This document shows, one piece after another, positions 24,149-38,078 of a DNA stretch of 64,000 bases. How positions within the stretch are numbered: position 1 is the first letter of the stretch; each line of letters opens with the position of its first letter. The notes under the pieces are model-generated. The model saw only the letters and a program-made list of their open reading frames with translations. It did no database searches and had not been told where the DNA came from. Source of the stretch: Mangifera indica (taxonomy: Eukaryota > Streptophyta > Magnoliopsida > Sapindales > Anacardiaceae); the NCBI RefSeq assembly GCF_011075055.1, contig NC_058147.1:3782001-3846000 (forward strand). Reading direction: 5' to 3'. The translations under genes were made by a program, and so were the position numbers.

Positions 24149-25298
24149 TTATCAACAAACCCAGATGACAAAAGCTAGTAAAAATCTAAAAAACGAAACA
24201 AAATAATGAAACTGAAAACCCTAGAGCAAGGACTAGGTAGAAAGAAATAGAAACCCTAGAGACTATAGCTTGACAACTTGTCTAATACGGCGAAAAAACT
24301 ATGTTTTCACTGCCATACCCAACCTAACATTTAGAGAAGTCATAAATTTGGGAAATTGGGAATGAAAATTATTCACGGCTGCTTATCAAGGAGGCCATGA
24401 AGTGAAGTTGCACCAGGATTTGAACATGCTATAGAGATGGAGGAAATATAAGAACAAATAAGAAGAAGAATATAAGAGGAATAGAGTAAGAGGTGCTCTC
24501 ACTTGTTTGTGGGGACTGGGGAAGAAGATGTAACTTAGCCGGAACCGGCAACGGCTGCGTGTCGAGTGGTTGACAAGACTTAATTTTTTTTCCTTTGAAA
24601 GAAAAAGAAATATTTGAAAACTAATAAAGGCAAAGAAGAGCAAGAGATAAGGAAAACTATTAGATTGTAGATTTTTCTTTTTTGATTGCTTTCTCTATCT
24701 TTTTCATATTTTATTATACTTGTTTCACGGACGTTTCAATTTTCACCTTATTTTAGTTGCTTTTTGGTTATCTCGTTTGACATTCTACTCCTCTTCCTGC
24801 TTTTATAGTCCCCAGCTAGATTGAGGGAGAGATTAGACTAAGCCACTCACCTAATTTAATGTTTTCTAATATATAATATATTGCATTAAATTCACCTCAT
24901 ATATCATTACAGAAAGTTTTTACTCCCAACAAATTTTGGCAAATCAATTAGATTAGCGTTTATAATATGTGATTTTATTCTTTTTTTAATTTCACTCAAC
25001 AAGGAACTCATAAACCTACTATCATCATGTCCGATACATTACATTAAATTAATCGGCTTTCAAATAATGCACATGATTATAACTTGGCGAAACTTTTTAT
25101 ATAGTTATACTAAGGCAAAGGATATAAAATGGTAAGTTTTGGTCTTCTCATGACGCACTGTTTTTTTTTTTTTTTTAAGTGTACGAAAAGAAAACAATTG
25201 AGGAATCAACAAAGTCTCATTTCAACCATTTGCTGCCATCTTCCCAACTTGCTCTCACTTCCTTGTTCTCTCTATCTTCCAGACAACTAGTCACATCA
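24149..25298. other. 5' flank of the KNOX gene
   Basis: Probable leader and promoter on the minus strand. The first 500 bp contain pyrimidine-rich (minus-strand) segments, as in many plant 5' leaders. A poly-T run lies at 25161-25176. No TATA box or binding site could be assigned with confidence, and no further gene is seen. Confidence 0.4.
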
Positions 25299-26240
25299 AA
25301 TGTTTGGTAGTGATTAAATTTGTGTTTCTTTTGTTATTAATTAAAGGCTGTAATTAATTTTGACACAGGTTGTCAACCTGTATTGTGGTTTTGTATAAAT
25401 ACTGGTGTGTAAATTTTTTGTTAATGAATAAAGGAAAACAATTTTTTCTCTCAATTTATGTTTTTAATAGATCATGTATATGGTATCAAAGCCTTAGAAG
25501 ACTAACCACGTGTATTTATGGCTAAACTTTCAACTAATCCTTCCCTTTCTCCGGTCAGCGTAGAAGCCCTAGATGAAAATTTTGCGAATTGCAAATCAAA
25601 ACCAATCCTCTACTGTTTTGACCTCTAGCATTACAAGCTATATCACCTAAGCTCACACACACCAATTATTGCTTCTAAAAGTCGCAAATTTTGTTCATGG
25701 TGGGAGCTCGTGACCTTGAAGATCACCTAATTGGTTTGTCCTCATTTCCAGCTCCTTGATGCAACTTTCAATTAGATGAATAAGGCTCTAATTCAGGTAA
25801 GACTAAAAAACCTAATCCTGAATATTTACATTGTAAAATAGTTGATAAGATGCTTGTTAGTTGGTTGGATGCTTCTATTTTGAAAATTATTTTTAGTACT
25901 ATCTCTAAGTGTTAATATGCTTCTGAAATATGGAATAGTTTAGAGCTTGGATTTGTGAGTTTTTAATATGCTTCTATTTCGGTTATTGGTGTTCTATGAA
26001 GGCATATATGTATTGATGGCTTTTATGAGATAATTAAATTGGATTAAATTGTTAAAGATTCTAATGAATAGAGTGTTTAATTCAAGTGTAGTGTTGTTCC
26101 TATAAAGGATTTGGACAATGTTAATGAATTTTGGAGTATTACATTTATAAGATAAAAGAGTATGAATTTTATTACATTGAAGCTTATTATTAAACATTTC
26201 ATTTGCATCCCCTAAGTAGTTGATAAAAGTTATCATGGAT
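25299..26240 (+). mobile_element. Ty1-copia relic: LTR end, primer-binding site and decayed gag
   Basis: tggtatcaaagcc at 25481 is the usual plant copia primer-binding site (complement of initiator Met-tRNA, normally TGGTATCAGAGC). Just before it is an LTR-like stretch with a tataaata box (25395) and an aataaagg signal (25427). An ATG at 25518 begins MAKLSTNPSLSPVSVEAL and stops after about 35 codons. Further on, SWLDASILKIIF and ASEIWNSLE (about 25860-25950) resemble the copia gag (UBN2-type) core. Stops and frameshifts throughout show an old, dead insertion. The 5' LTR start is a guess. Confidence 0.6.
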
Positions 26241-26664
26241 AATGTGTTGACATGATATTTTCTAATTTAATTATAACTATTTAGAATAGTTCAGAAAATT
26301 AAATTAGATTAATCACATCTTATTGTTATCTGATAGTTATTAACCATAGTCGCTACTCATAGTCCGTAGTCACTAACCATGATTGATAAACATTACTTGC
26401 TAGCCATTAGACTTTAACTATAGTCAATGTCAATACTTATAATTACAGAGAACGATTGAAAATGTACATTGAAAATATTGAATATTTTAATATATTGGCG
26501 CAAAACAATTTGGATGATTATCATATAAAGTTAATAATGGGCTAAATCATGATTAGTGGAGGATGACTGCATGAGAGTCATGATAAATTATGGACAAAAT
26601 TGAGATTTGTCAAATCCACTTTCTATATGCATCATAATCATTTGAATCAATTTTATTAATTTTT
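26241..26664. other. AT-rich intergenic DNA, nothing recognised
   Basis: No gene, RNA or element boundary could be supported. Confidence 0.4.
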
Positions 26665-26945
26665 ATCAAAAGTAGGGTTGGATTCGAGCCGTCTAAAAGT
26701 TTAATATTTTCGAGTTTAAATTTTAATGGTGTTAAGCTAGTCAAGATTGCAATCTTAAAAGTTTCGATACAAAACAATGTCATTTTGATCAATATAAATT
26801 AAAATAATATTGTTTTTAATAACGAATCGAACTTAAAGCTCGTGATGATCTCAAACTTGAGTTTGAATTTTTTGAAACAAGTCAAACTCAAACTTAAAGG
26901 AGCTCAAGCTCGGTTTGGTTTGACTTGAATCCAACTCTAATCAAA
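26665..26945. repeat. tcgagct-rich MITE (shared with 59054-59330)
   Basis: The left end (agtagggttggattcgagcc) and the right end (gacttgaatccaactctaat) are imperfect inverted repeats. The middle (cattttgatcaatataaatt followed by aaaataatattgtttttaat) is the same as the middle of the copy at 59054-59330. Rich in aagctc/caaactcga words. No coding capacity. Confidence 0.6.
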
Positions 26946-29900
26946 AGGTTTTTCTCTTTACCTTGGTTGAGACTTCCCCCCTTACTCTTGGCTTCTTTTG
27001 TATTTCAAATAGTTTGAAACACATTTTACAGAAAGGTTCTCACACATTCAAGTTTGGAAAGTGTTTCGGAAGTGCAAGAACCAACTTGTTCTCGGACATA
27101 CCTTAGGAAGATTCTTTGATCAACAAACAAGCTTAGAGGAACATTTGCCACATTATTGCATTTGAGGTAGAAGTGCACCTTAGAGGTCTAGTGAATTTCA
27201 TCCTAAAGGAAGTTACAAACAAATCCAATATAATTTAGCCAATATAATTTTCTATCAATTTTGTCAAATCTAGTTGAAAACTAATGATTTGATTGACACC
27301 ACCCTTTCAGTCAACCTTCATTGTAATCCTTTCTTTATTTTTGTCATCGAAACTTGGAATTCCAATTGAATCCACAGGCTTTAGTCACATAACTCAGGCT
27401 TACTATATAACATTGCACTTGAATCTAATCTAAAGTAAAGGTACAAGTCAATAACAATTCATCTCTAATTGCACAACTTAATCAACACAACAACATTCTA
27501 TCTTCAACTCAACAACAAATTAGGAGTAGAACAATGATATAATCTTTAAACAAGGAAACACATTTATATTTAGAGATCAGTGAAGATGGGGAGAATGAGT
27601 AAAAATGGAGTATATAGGAAGATGAAATGTCATAAGAATAGGGTTTTGTCAAAGATATATTTGTTAATAAAAATGAGTTAAGAGTAATTTTTTATGCCAA
27701 ATCAAGTGTAAACCTTAGAATTATGTAAGTTAGTGAACAAATTATGCCAACCGCGAAAACATGTTAACTGTTGAAACCAATCAACAATTCACATTGTTTC
27801 CCAAATTGTGTAAAATTGTATACAAACTAGTATTTAATCATAACATAAAAACAATTATAACTAACCTTTTTTTTCATTTTCCAAAGAAGAAAAAAAATCT
27901 TTGAAAATACGACATACGAAAAATGACATTAAATATTGGCAAACACAACTTTAAAATATGGAGTAAACTTTGAATATGAAAGGTTTGATTGACTGAATAT
28001 GATCGGATTTTGCCGAAAGATTGTATTGGGAAGGTTGAGAGTGATTTTTTAAAATAGTGGAATATGAATGAAAAATTTTATTGATATACAAAGATAATTT
28101 CATCAAACTGTAAGAGTGATAGTTATTTTTATATAAAACTATTAAAATTTGGTTATTTTAATTAATATTCCAAAAATTTTTAACTTTTTTATACAAAATT
28201 ATTTTTAGTAATTTAATATAAAGAAATTAAGTGTACACTTACAATTAGGTAAAATATCATCATCTATTTTATATACGGTTTTCACAGGACTCGAATTTAA
28301 AATATGTCACAAAAAAAATATTACAAGTTTTCCATTTTTTCAATGTTCATAAATAATAGAGAAAAAAAAGGTAAAAAATCCATCACTTTTCAAAAAATTT
28401 TCAATCCGATCTTATGTTGTTTCCTTTCAATTGAAAGCCATAAAGATGAAACAAGAAACTCATTCTCGTATATTCAATTCAATATATTATAATTGGTATC
28501 AAAAAATTAATCTTAGAATTAATTATCACTAATTACTCTTTGAAACAATTCAAAGTTGGAATTTGTTTAAGCCTGCATTCATTTACATAGTTAAAGCAAC
28601 ATACATCATCTTACTAATAAGGATCCTCCTGACCCTGCACCAACTGGGAAGCCATTAAATATACATAATTATTATTGTTATTTTTTATGGCAATATAAAG
28701 TATACTCACAGAGAAGAGAATTGGTTCGGAAGCATAAAAGATTAAATGACAAAAAATTACACCATCAAAACGTTTAATGCTTTTAAAATTCATAAAGGTA
28801 CTTAATTGCGACCTCATGTTTGCACTGCTGGACAAAGAGATGTGGTAAGAGAATAGAAGATCCGTATGTGTATAGTACAATATTCAACGGTAAACAGTGA
28901 AAAGGTCCCGGTTGAACTGAGAAAAAGTGCTGTTTATGATGGCAATTTGCAGGAAAAACCACATGTGCCTGCAAAAGAAAAATTAAAGACTGATCAGAAG
29001 AGGAAGAGAAAGACAAAGTAAGACATGATTTATATAATTGTTGCAGCCTCGTTGGCTCCGACGACCACCATCCCCCACCAATTTATCAACTTTCACTCTC
29101 ACATATATGATCATATAATTGTAAGATTGGATCAGAAAGATACACGAAAAAGAGTGATCAGGCCCAGTTTCAGTCTGCTGTACATAATTAACACCCCCGA
29201 AAGATGCGCGCTACAACTACAATTTATGGGGTCTGAAAGAGGGTCCCCCCTGCTGTCATTTCAAAAATTATAAAAATACTTTTTTTTTTTGGCTTTTAAT
29301 TTTTATCTGAAAAATAAAAGGATTCGAAATTTCCAACTCACGGTCATAAGAAACCAGACTGTTAGTGAAGTGGCCAGTCAGGTACCCATCTTCATTGGTC
29401 ATTCAATGCATTCAGTCACAGTTTCATTTCGCCTCTTCCCAATGCAATATAGTAGTTTGTATTTGTAGTATTACTATGCACTTTCAAATCATGAATATAA
29501 TATCTCTGGAGACATATTCACATCGCTAGTTTGGCATTGGAATATGACTGTATAATCAAGGAATTTTTAAGCTACACTGACAGCCATGATTAATAAAGAT
29601 AAAAAGATCATGTAAAGCATATATCTCTCTATCTATATGCTTTATTTTATTTTTTCTTTTATGTTAATGGTAGTCAATGTAGCTTACTTCTTTAGATCAA
29701 TCTTGTCTTATAAGAGATTTCGTGGCAAGTTTTCATCCGAACGTTATGGGCTACAGTTTACTTGTCTATTATTGGTTTGGTGCTCACCTTTTGTCAGTCA
29801 AATCATCATCTTCAATATCATTTGAATGAGCTGTTCCTGTCATGTCACCTAAAAACAAGCGAGTTATAAGGCTTGTAATTATGGTAACACTTAAACAATA

Positions 29901-31447
29901 ATAATGTTTAGATGTTTAATATTTACATAACGTTGAACCAATACAAGGCTTCCCCACTAGCAGCAAATCAAGTTATTGAACAGCAGCACAGGCAATGCTC
30001 AGTAAAATTTTGGCATCCTTCCCTAAATATTTTTTCCCCTCTGAAAATCAGGGTAAATAACAATCCCCACTGCTTCTCTTTACCTTTAATTTCTTGGACT
30101 ATAATTAAAAGCTGAGGTACTTTTTGTTGTGTAAAGACCTGCATCATCATGATTCCTCAGGTTTTAAGATTAAGATTCACATAAGTAGAATTTTACCTCA
30201 TATAAATTTTCATTCTGGGTTGTATTTTAATATTTGCTCATTTCTGTATATATCTTTAATTTTTTTGTATGTATCTGTCGTAATATCTTTTAAATAAGTG
30301 TATTCTTTTCTTATCTTTATTAATTAAAAAAAATTTTCAAACCACTTAGGTTAATCAAAAAAAATTCTGGGTTCCAACATAAATGCTAGGGCATATACAT
30401 TCTAACCACTTTTCCTTATTTTCCCTAATGTAATGAATTAGAAAAAAAAAAAAAAACAGTCTATTTGCTATCAAATCATCCGCCGATCAGTTTTGTAACT
30501 AAATTTGATTTGAATCATTTGATTGTCTCATGAATAATAATCTTGTAAATTTAATCCATATCTACTATTTAGCATCTTGACTGTGGAAGGTGCAGTCATT
30601 CGCTTTTAAGCCTAGAAGTTTATATAAAAGTCTCATTTGGCTGATTTCTTTTGCAACCCTTCCTCTTAAACTTTAATTAATCATAATATAAACATCCATA
30701 TCACAATTATTGCATGTTAGGACAAGGTTGAAGCAAACCTCAGTAATTAGTATACTAATTATGTCTTTATTCTTGTTTAAACACAAGTACTTTGGCATAA
30801 TAATAGAATCCAAAGAGATCATGTCTGGCTCGTGATATGCACAATTGTTATAATTATGTGGTAAATATTCTTGACCACCTACTTAGGTGGCCGAGATTAA
30901 TAGGATAATTAGGCTGCTAATCCTCCTTCCAGCTGCTTAGCATTTAATATTTAAAAGCGAAACTAAAACAACTGTCTTTTTGCATGCTTTATTAGGTAAC
31001 ATAATCCTTTTTTTGTATCTACCTATGAAGAGATTTAGGGCCATCATCAACTTTGTCAACAAAGTGTCCTTGCCATGAAGGAAAGATGGTGGATGGCTTA
31101 ATCAATAACAGGTGGAGGAACAGCGCTAAGCATCAAGTATTGACTAAAGATTAGAAGACGATTGTGCAGCTCTAATTGAAGCTTTCAAGACTTAAATTTG
31201 ACAGAAACAGGAAAGAAACTGATTTATGTTAACACATGACGAAGAACAAGTTGACATAGACAATTAACTACACAAGTTTTTGGTTTAGTCTTTGTGTCAG
31301 GATATTGTTCTCAATGGCTTGGGTAATGTCTAACCTTCCATGAGTCTTAAAGATATCTCGAATGAAGGAAGACTAGAGTCTAAATCCACAATATAATCCG
31401 CCAATAAAATTAAATACATAAATAATGAATATAAACTTACGCACAAA
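26946..31447. other. Gene-poor stretch between the KNOX gene and the xylanase
   Basis: Several short open frames (28614-29016 minus, 29025-29273 plus, 29912-30115 plus) have no recognisable product. The part at about 28560-29280 is less AT-rich than its surroundings and could be transcribed, but no coding or hairpin structure could be supported. No tRNA-like sequence was seen. Confidence 0.35.
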
Positions 31448-31622
31448 TAATAATAGACAAATATACCCACTTTGATACACAAATGTATACACACTCATAT
31501 GTGTCATCATATGATTGGTTATTATTTTATTCTCAATTCAAAATCATCCAATCACATAATGACACATATAAATGTGTATATATTTGTATACCCAAAGTGG
31601 GTACACATAGTTTTATTGATAA
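31448..31622. repeat. Well-preserved short TIR MITE, aaaactatgtgtaccc family
   Basis: The right end read on the minus strand (caataaaactatgtgtaccc, then actttgggtatacaaatata) is matched by the left end (tacccactttgatacacaaa). The arms continue through atatgtgtcatcatatgatt-like words on both sides, leaving a short central loop. It is the best full-length reference in this window for the copies at 8675, 10855, 34588 and 53665. Confidence 0.65.
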
Positions 31623-32159
31623 TAATATGTTACCATATGATTAAATAATTTTGAATTAAAGATGAAATAATATTCAATCACATGATAACATGTAATTATT
31701 TGTGAACAAGTTTATGCTCATTATTTATATATATCGTACTACTCATAATATATATATTCAATTAATCAATTTAAGTCAGAAATTGTAATTTATATAGCTC
31801 TAGATAATAATTCTTTCTTTCAAAGTTACATCCCCTTAAAATCAAAGTAATGTTACATTAAACCAAATTTGATTTGTATATATAATACTTATTTGGTTCA
31901 CTGGCCAACGGCCGCCAAGGGGCTCTTCCCACTCTTATTGTCAAGGCGCAGCTCCATAGAATTAATATAAGATAAATGTTATTAATGTTGAAAAAAATTA
32001 ATTGTGATAGAATTAAGAGAAAATTAATTTTATTAATGTTGATAGATATAATGGATAAAAAAAAGATAAGATTAATTCTATGTATCTATTATAATGGATA
32101 AAGATCAATGATAATAAAAAGATAAATTTTTAGCCTAATTTTATATGGTATCAATGATA

Positions 32160-32700
32160 TCGTCTGTCATCAAAAAAATCTATCAATTCAGACTTTCCAA
32201 ATGAAAAACATTGAGCAATTGTTAGAAAGGTACTTCACTATCTAAGAGGTACTACTATTTTCATGAGTAATTCATAAGTAAGTCCATTTTTTATCGTATC
32301 AATGCTTATTTGAACTCCAATTGGGCGGCAACATAGATGATAGAAAATCAATGATTAGTTATGTGGCTTATCTTGGTGTTAATATGACTTTTTGTTCAAG
32401 TAAAAAGTAAAGAGTGGTGTCACGATCATCCATTGAGAGGTTGAATATAGGATATGACAACTGTTAGTTCTGAAATCACATGGTTAAAAAATTTGTTGCT
32501 TGAACTTGATTTTAAAGTTAAATGTCCAAAGTTGTGGTGTGACAATTTTCAAACAATTTATTTAAGTGTTACTTCAGTATTTCACACAAGGATGAAACAT
32601 CTAAAAATAGATGTTCATTTTGTATGTGACAATCTCTTAAAAGCAACTACAAATTCTATATCTTTCTATACTGACAAATGTGTTGTCAAATAATCGATAT
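32160..32700 (+). mobile_element. Ty1-copia relic: RNase H region of pol
   Basis: Translated pieces match the end of copia polyproteins in order: VLRYLRGTT-like (ERYFTI*EVLLFS near 32215-32265); NAYLNSNWAATxDDRKSMIS (about 32300-32355); YLGVNMTFCSSKK followed by VVSRSSIERLN; then the open frame 32454-32693 with SSEITWLKNLLLELDF, LWCDNFQTIYLSVTSVFHTR and MKHLKIDVHFVCDNLL. These are the usual DxDWAG.DDRRSTSGY, SRSSTEAEY, CDNxSA and KHIEIDxHFVR blocks. Stops and frame changes show it is inactive. It lies about 6.7 kb from the primer-binding-site relic at 25481 on the same strand; whether both come from one element is not shown. Confidence 0.8.
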
Positions 32701-35700
32701 ATTATTTGAAGTATAAATTAAGAATTTTAGACAAAAATAACTCAATGGAGTAATGAGAATAGAATCAACATAAGATTAATATTATAAATGTTGATAACAT
32801 TAATTGAGATAGAAATAAGATAAAATTTATGTAATTAAAGTTGATAGATAAAATAGATAGAATTAATATAAGATATTGTTAATTCAAATTATTAGAATTT
32901 CAAATATAGGATAAGATTGATGTTGTTGTAGCAGACTCTTTGTATTTATGTATTTATAAAAATCAAATCTCAACATGAGAGCAAGATTGATTTACGCTAC
33001 CAAGGAAAATATATTGATAAAAAAATGACAATGCTAAATCTGAAAAAATATTAAAGAATAAAACTTCAAGGAATTAAAGATGAATAACCTCTAGATCAAC
33101 AAAGAAATCAGTAAGAAATCGAGGAGATTATCTGATCAGATTCAAAGATAAAGAAAATTTTACGAGAAAAATAAAGGTTAGGGCAAATTGTTTTGGGAGA
33201 TACTTTGAGTGAAAAATCGAGAACCTTTTTTATTGATTGAAATCTGCAGTTGGATTGCCTTTCATACCAAACAATAGGCTACATCAGTTATAACAGAACA
33301 ATAAAGCATAACACTAACATCCTAAATGTTATTACAAAATTGTTTGTATTGAGAGAGTGTTTTGAAACTATAGATGATATGTTGACGCTGGGATCATCGG
33401 CATGTGTTGAGTAGAATGATGAAATTTGATGGTTGATGATTGACTGACATATGAAGTTATTGGGGTATGAGAAGTAGGAAATAGTTGCAGAAGTTTTTTT
33501 TTTTTTAAGGGAGGACAACTATGCTTAAGATCGATGCATGTTGATAGTGATTTCACGGTGGATAAAGGGCAGGCTCAAGGAATTTCACCAATGGTTAGAG
33601 GTGGTTTTTACAACAGAAGATCGGAAGGATGCATAGATTTCAACTTTTTCTCAGCAAACACACTGTCGTTTTGTATTAGGAGGAGGATGTTAAAAAGCTA
33701 ACGTGGTTGGGAGTATTGACTTGTTGACTTGGTGTTAAAAGTTTATTTTGAATAGAAACGGCAGCGTTTCTTTTAGTTCAGCTAAGTGGTACATATTAGT
33801 TTCAAAACACATTCAAAATAGTGTTCAGGGATAAAAAAGATCAAACAGTGGTGTAACTTTTCATTTTTATTTGGATTTTTCTAATGTTAAATCGAATGGC
33901 TTAGGAGACATTTCACTTTAATTGTCAGGCTTTACTCTAGTGGATTGTGTACAACAATTGTAATAGCTACTATTTGTGGTTTAATGAAAAATTAAGTTAT
34001 TAACCCTAAAGGTTAATAAAACTGGTAAAGTATTAAATTTTCTAAATAGAATATTTTCATTGACTTACATAATATAGTGGTTGATTCTCTCTTTAAATCT
34101 TGATTTTTCTTGTTTCCTTTGTCATCGCCAAGGTTTTCATAAACTTGTGTGATTGATACGCTTTTCTTTTCCAGATCTAGATGTAGAATTGTTGTTCTAT
34201 ATTTTGGTTTGTATTTTCACATGGTTTTATAACACCTTTTCTTAGTCTTAATTTACAAATTAATAAGGAAAATATAAAGCCACTATTTTATATTGAATCA
34301 ATTCATGTATAGGTTTGCATACTATTACTAGTATTATAAGATTAATTTTCAAGTGATATATCATATGAAGCTTAAATTTGTGCGGTGATTAGGATGTTAA
34401 TAGTTTTTCTTACTAAAGTATGTATTTGATTTTCTTAAATTATTTGCCTTGCATTGTTAGGATTGACATTGATAGAATTCCTTATCCTTGTTAAATTTTT
34501 TATTTATGATTTAATATTAGAGATTAATATAAATAAAGATTTATCAAGACAAAAGAACCGTCAGTCTTGTATCTCAATATATCTTAAATAATAAAATTAT
34601 GTGTATCCGTTTTAGGTACACAAATATATACATACTTATATATGTTATCATATGATTGAGTGATTTTGAATTAAAGATAAAATAATATCTAATATAAAAA
34701 AGTATTGTGTGTTTGATAAATTTCTTTTTCAAGTTTCTTCTGTAGTGAGTTTTATTCATCTCCATCAATTTTTTTTATAATAAGAAATATTATTCAAATT
34801 AGACTACGTTTTTAGAATAACAATAAATCAAAAGTTTAATCTTATAAAAGAATTTAAATTCACACCTTTTTATACATAAAAGTGAAAACCCTTCATTGTC
34901 TATTCACCTACCTCTAAGAGATTTTATAAAGTTAAAACCCTTTATCCCTTAAAGCTGAGTTGTGATTTATAAATTTCTTTTCCAAAGTTTCTTTGCTAGT
35001 TTTATTTATTTTTATATTTTTTTTATAATGAAAAATATTGTTTGAATTGGATTTTTTTTAAAAAATCAAATCAACCGTATCAATCACTGTATATATTTTT
35101 TAGTTTAATTTAAAAATGTAAGAAAATTTGAATTCATTCCCTTCATACATAAACCCTACTTAATCTCCCATTAAAACTATTTCATATTTTTTAGTTGATA
35201 ATTCTTCGTACACTTTAAGTTGGTTTAAATAATTCAAAGATGTCCATTTTCAGTCAACTAGGTGTCAATTCAAATGGAAAAAGCTGGTTCGGCAGTCAAT
35301 CCAACGCCGGAAACTGATTCAGATTAACTATTCACATAATTTCGCTGTGCTGAACCTGACATATTCTGCTTTTGTAGACCTTCTTTTTCTCCCGTAAATA
35401 GTTTAGCTACCCTACATTCTAATTCTTTTTGACTGATTTGGTCGTTTAGGTTAGGGCTACCAGTTAGCAATGTTTATGGGGATGAAAATGGGAAATTATT
35501 AAAAACGTTTTTCGATCCATCCAAATAATTATGGGCAGTGCTCACTGTTTGCATGTAAATGATAACAATGGCGGAGTCAGACGCATCCATGTGCCTTTTT
35601 GGCCCAGTTGTTAACTTTTTTATGTTCACTCTATACTGCAAAGCAAAGTTGTTTATCTCAAGAAAAATAATAATCACTGCATGGCCCGTATAGAACTTCT

Positions 35701-36300
35701 AAACATAATTAAGCTCCTCCATGCACAATCGCTAACGAAGGATTACAGTAGATTAACAAAGTTAATTTTACAGAAGATGACAGAAGAGAATCTACTTTCT
35801 TTGACAACGGCCATCATGTTGGCTGCCATTTGATGACAACAATCAATAGCAACCAAAAAAGTCTTAATCAAATCTTTCTTTTTTCCCAATTTATTAATTA
35901 TGCTTAAGTATACCTCATCCTCAATCTTTCAACTGGTCCTTTTGCTAGATGGCGTCCACAGATTCCTTTTCCTTTCTTTTTAACTCCACAAAAAAATCAA
36001 CTGGTTTGTGGATTCTTCTTTCTCTCATTTCATTCATTTAGATAGTGAAACATGAGTACTGTCGATCATACATACATCACATTTAATTATTGGAGCAAGT
36101 TGTTGCTTAAGAACAAACAGTACTTAAATGTCATCAGTTATTACTAAATAATAAGCTCATAACATGACTTATGGTTGGTGATTCGAAGTTGAAATATATA
36201 AACAGTACAAGGTTTGTCTTGCAAAAAGTGGACATGAGAAGAGAAGGGGTGAAGTCGTTTAACCTAATACAGGAATTTGGAAATGAAAAGTAGTAGGGTT
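32701..36300. other. AT-rich intergenic DNA with a partial MITE
   Basis: No gene recognised. About 34588-34700 is one arm of the aaaactatgtgtaccc MITE family (aataaaattatgtgtatccg ... gattgagtgattttgaatta). The region 32760-32900 has agaattaatataaga words repeated from about 31960, perhaps LTR remains around the RNase H relic. Confidence 0.4.
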
Positions 36301-36765
36301 TTAATTAAAGGTGGGACCGGAAGAAGTCCAATCCAATGGAGTTAATAATAAAAGAAAGAAGCTGTGGCAGTGAACTGAAGATGAAGACGAAGAAGAAGGA
36401 CCCACATGGAGTGTCGTTTGGGAGAGAGGCGCGCGAGAACAGCGCGGGAGCTGTTTCCCGATGCACACTCTTACAAGACCCCACTGATATCTCCAACACT
36501 CACGATTCCCCATGGTTGTTTTTTTATTTGTATTTTACAAAATTTCTACAAATAATAATAAAAACTTGTTGGGTTAGGGACCCCGTTACCATCACATCAA
36601 ATGTAAACTTGATTGACAACAGTGAAGAGGATTACTGTTTAACCATGTGAGTTGGGGTCTATGAGAGAGAAGGTGCTGCTAGAAACTGAGACAGAGATGA
36701 GACTGTATTTGGGTCCCATCCATCCATCCATCCATCCATCCATTTATCTGTCATGGTAGGAGTAG
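36301..36765. other. GC-rich island of unknown role with an (atcc)n microsatellite
   Basis: Between 36375 and 36482 the base composition jumps well above the surroundings, with gagaggcgcgcgagaacag and agcgcgggagctg. Both strands are open here (36336-36650 plus, 36305-36513 minus) but neither protein shows a domain, only low-complexity Ser or Lys runs. A (catc)n repeat sits at 36717-36744. This could be a transcribed leader or a conserved non-coding block; the sequence alone does not decide. Confidence 0.3.
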
Positions 36766-38078
36766 ATGGCGGGTGTCTTTCAATCTGATGTGATGCCTGC
36801 AGTGTGGGGAAACTTATTCCCTTCCTTCTTTTTTTTTTTTTTTTCCATTTTTCCTCTCAATTTTTTTTCTTTCTTATTGCCCTCCTTCCTCATTACTCTT
36901 TATATTCTATCAATGTGTAATATCATACAAGGTAAAAATCAGAAAGAAAGTGTTCTCTTTATAATGTGATAAGAGGAGTGAAGAGGGTGGTTCATATTTT
37001 TGTTCAAAGAAATTTAAGGATCCCGTTGTCTGATTGGTCTCAAAAACTTGATTAAACTAACTAGTCCCTAAGATTATGGACTACCCTCTTAATTCTGAAG
37101 TAATTGGAATGTCTGTGATTTTAAATCAGATGTCAGACAGACAACTTGTGGTCTCCAAGAATTTATTATTATAAAAATAGTATGAACACTTATAATATGC
37201 AATTTATCGACAATTTTAAATTAATTTGTTACTATAAAAATAAATGTTTATATATTCACCTAATGTCAATTCAAAAGATTAGATGTTGAGAAGTCGTTAG
37301 ACCATAGTGATGAACAACGATGGATTGATTGTAATTATTTGATAGCATTGAAAACGAGAAAAAGATGCATTCAAACCATATAAATTTATATGATATTTGT
37401 GGGTTCCCCTTAGCAATTGATGTTGATTTAAAAAATAATTAAGAATGGGTTATTTTATATAATATATAAACTTAAAGCTTAAGTGGGTGGCTTCAACATT
37501 AATAATGGATACAGTTGCAGAAAATGGATGGAGGAAGATGGCCTATTTATGGATTGTAATTGAAGTGATAGTAGGATCTTACTATATCACAATGGACCCA
37601 TTAGGCGGTGAACTTCCATTTCACCCACCTAACTTTACTCTTTGATTCAACATAATTGGGTGCCCGTCTATTCATTCATCTTTCAATCTTTTTTTTTTTT
37701 TTTTTTAAATATTTTATTTGACGCTAATTTGATTCTTATTTTATTGTGTATTACTTTGGGCTTATGTTTAGCCCAGTGATCCCTTAGACTTGCCCTCTGT
37801 TTCTCAAGTTTGGACTCAATAGGCCGACTAATTCTGAGCTGAAGTTAACTTCCGCATGGCCACTGTGGAGAGTTTCAACAAGATCATATTTTATTGCTTT
37901 GCACAAATTTTTACAGTGAAATAAGAAATCAAACAATCTGTGTAAAAACAAACAGACCCTTGTTTATTAATTACACATGAATTTTCTTCTCATACCTTAT
38001 GCTTTGATAGATGCTATCGTAACACAAACCATGAAGGAACATTAACCTTTTATTGAGTGAAGTCATTGCAGCTGAAAC
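36766..38078. other. Intergenic DNA 3' of the xylanase gene
   Basis: Long poly-T runs (36829-36844 and 37688-37705). No gene recognised. The 3'UTR of the xylanase (minus strand) presumably ends within a few hundred bases below 38079. Confidence 0.4.

Noticed and set aside
35778..35793. tgacagaagagaatct resembles the start of miR156
   Set aside because: Only about 14 bases match, the 3' part differs, and no pairing arm was seen nearby to form a hairpin.
36305..36650. Open frames on both strands in the GC-rich island
   Set aside because: Low-complexity Ser/Lys stretches and no recognisable motif; openness is explained by composition.
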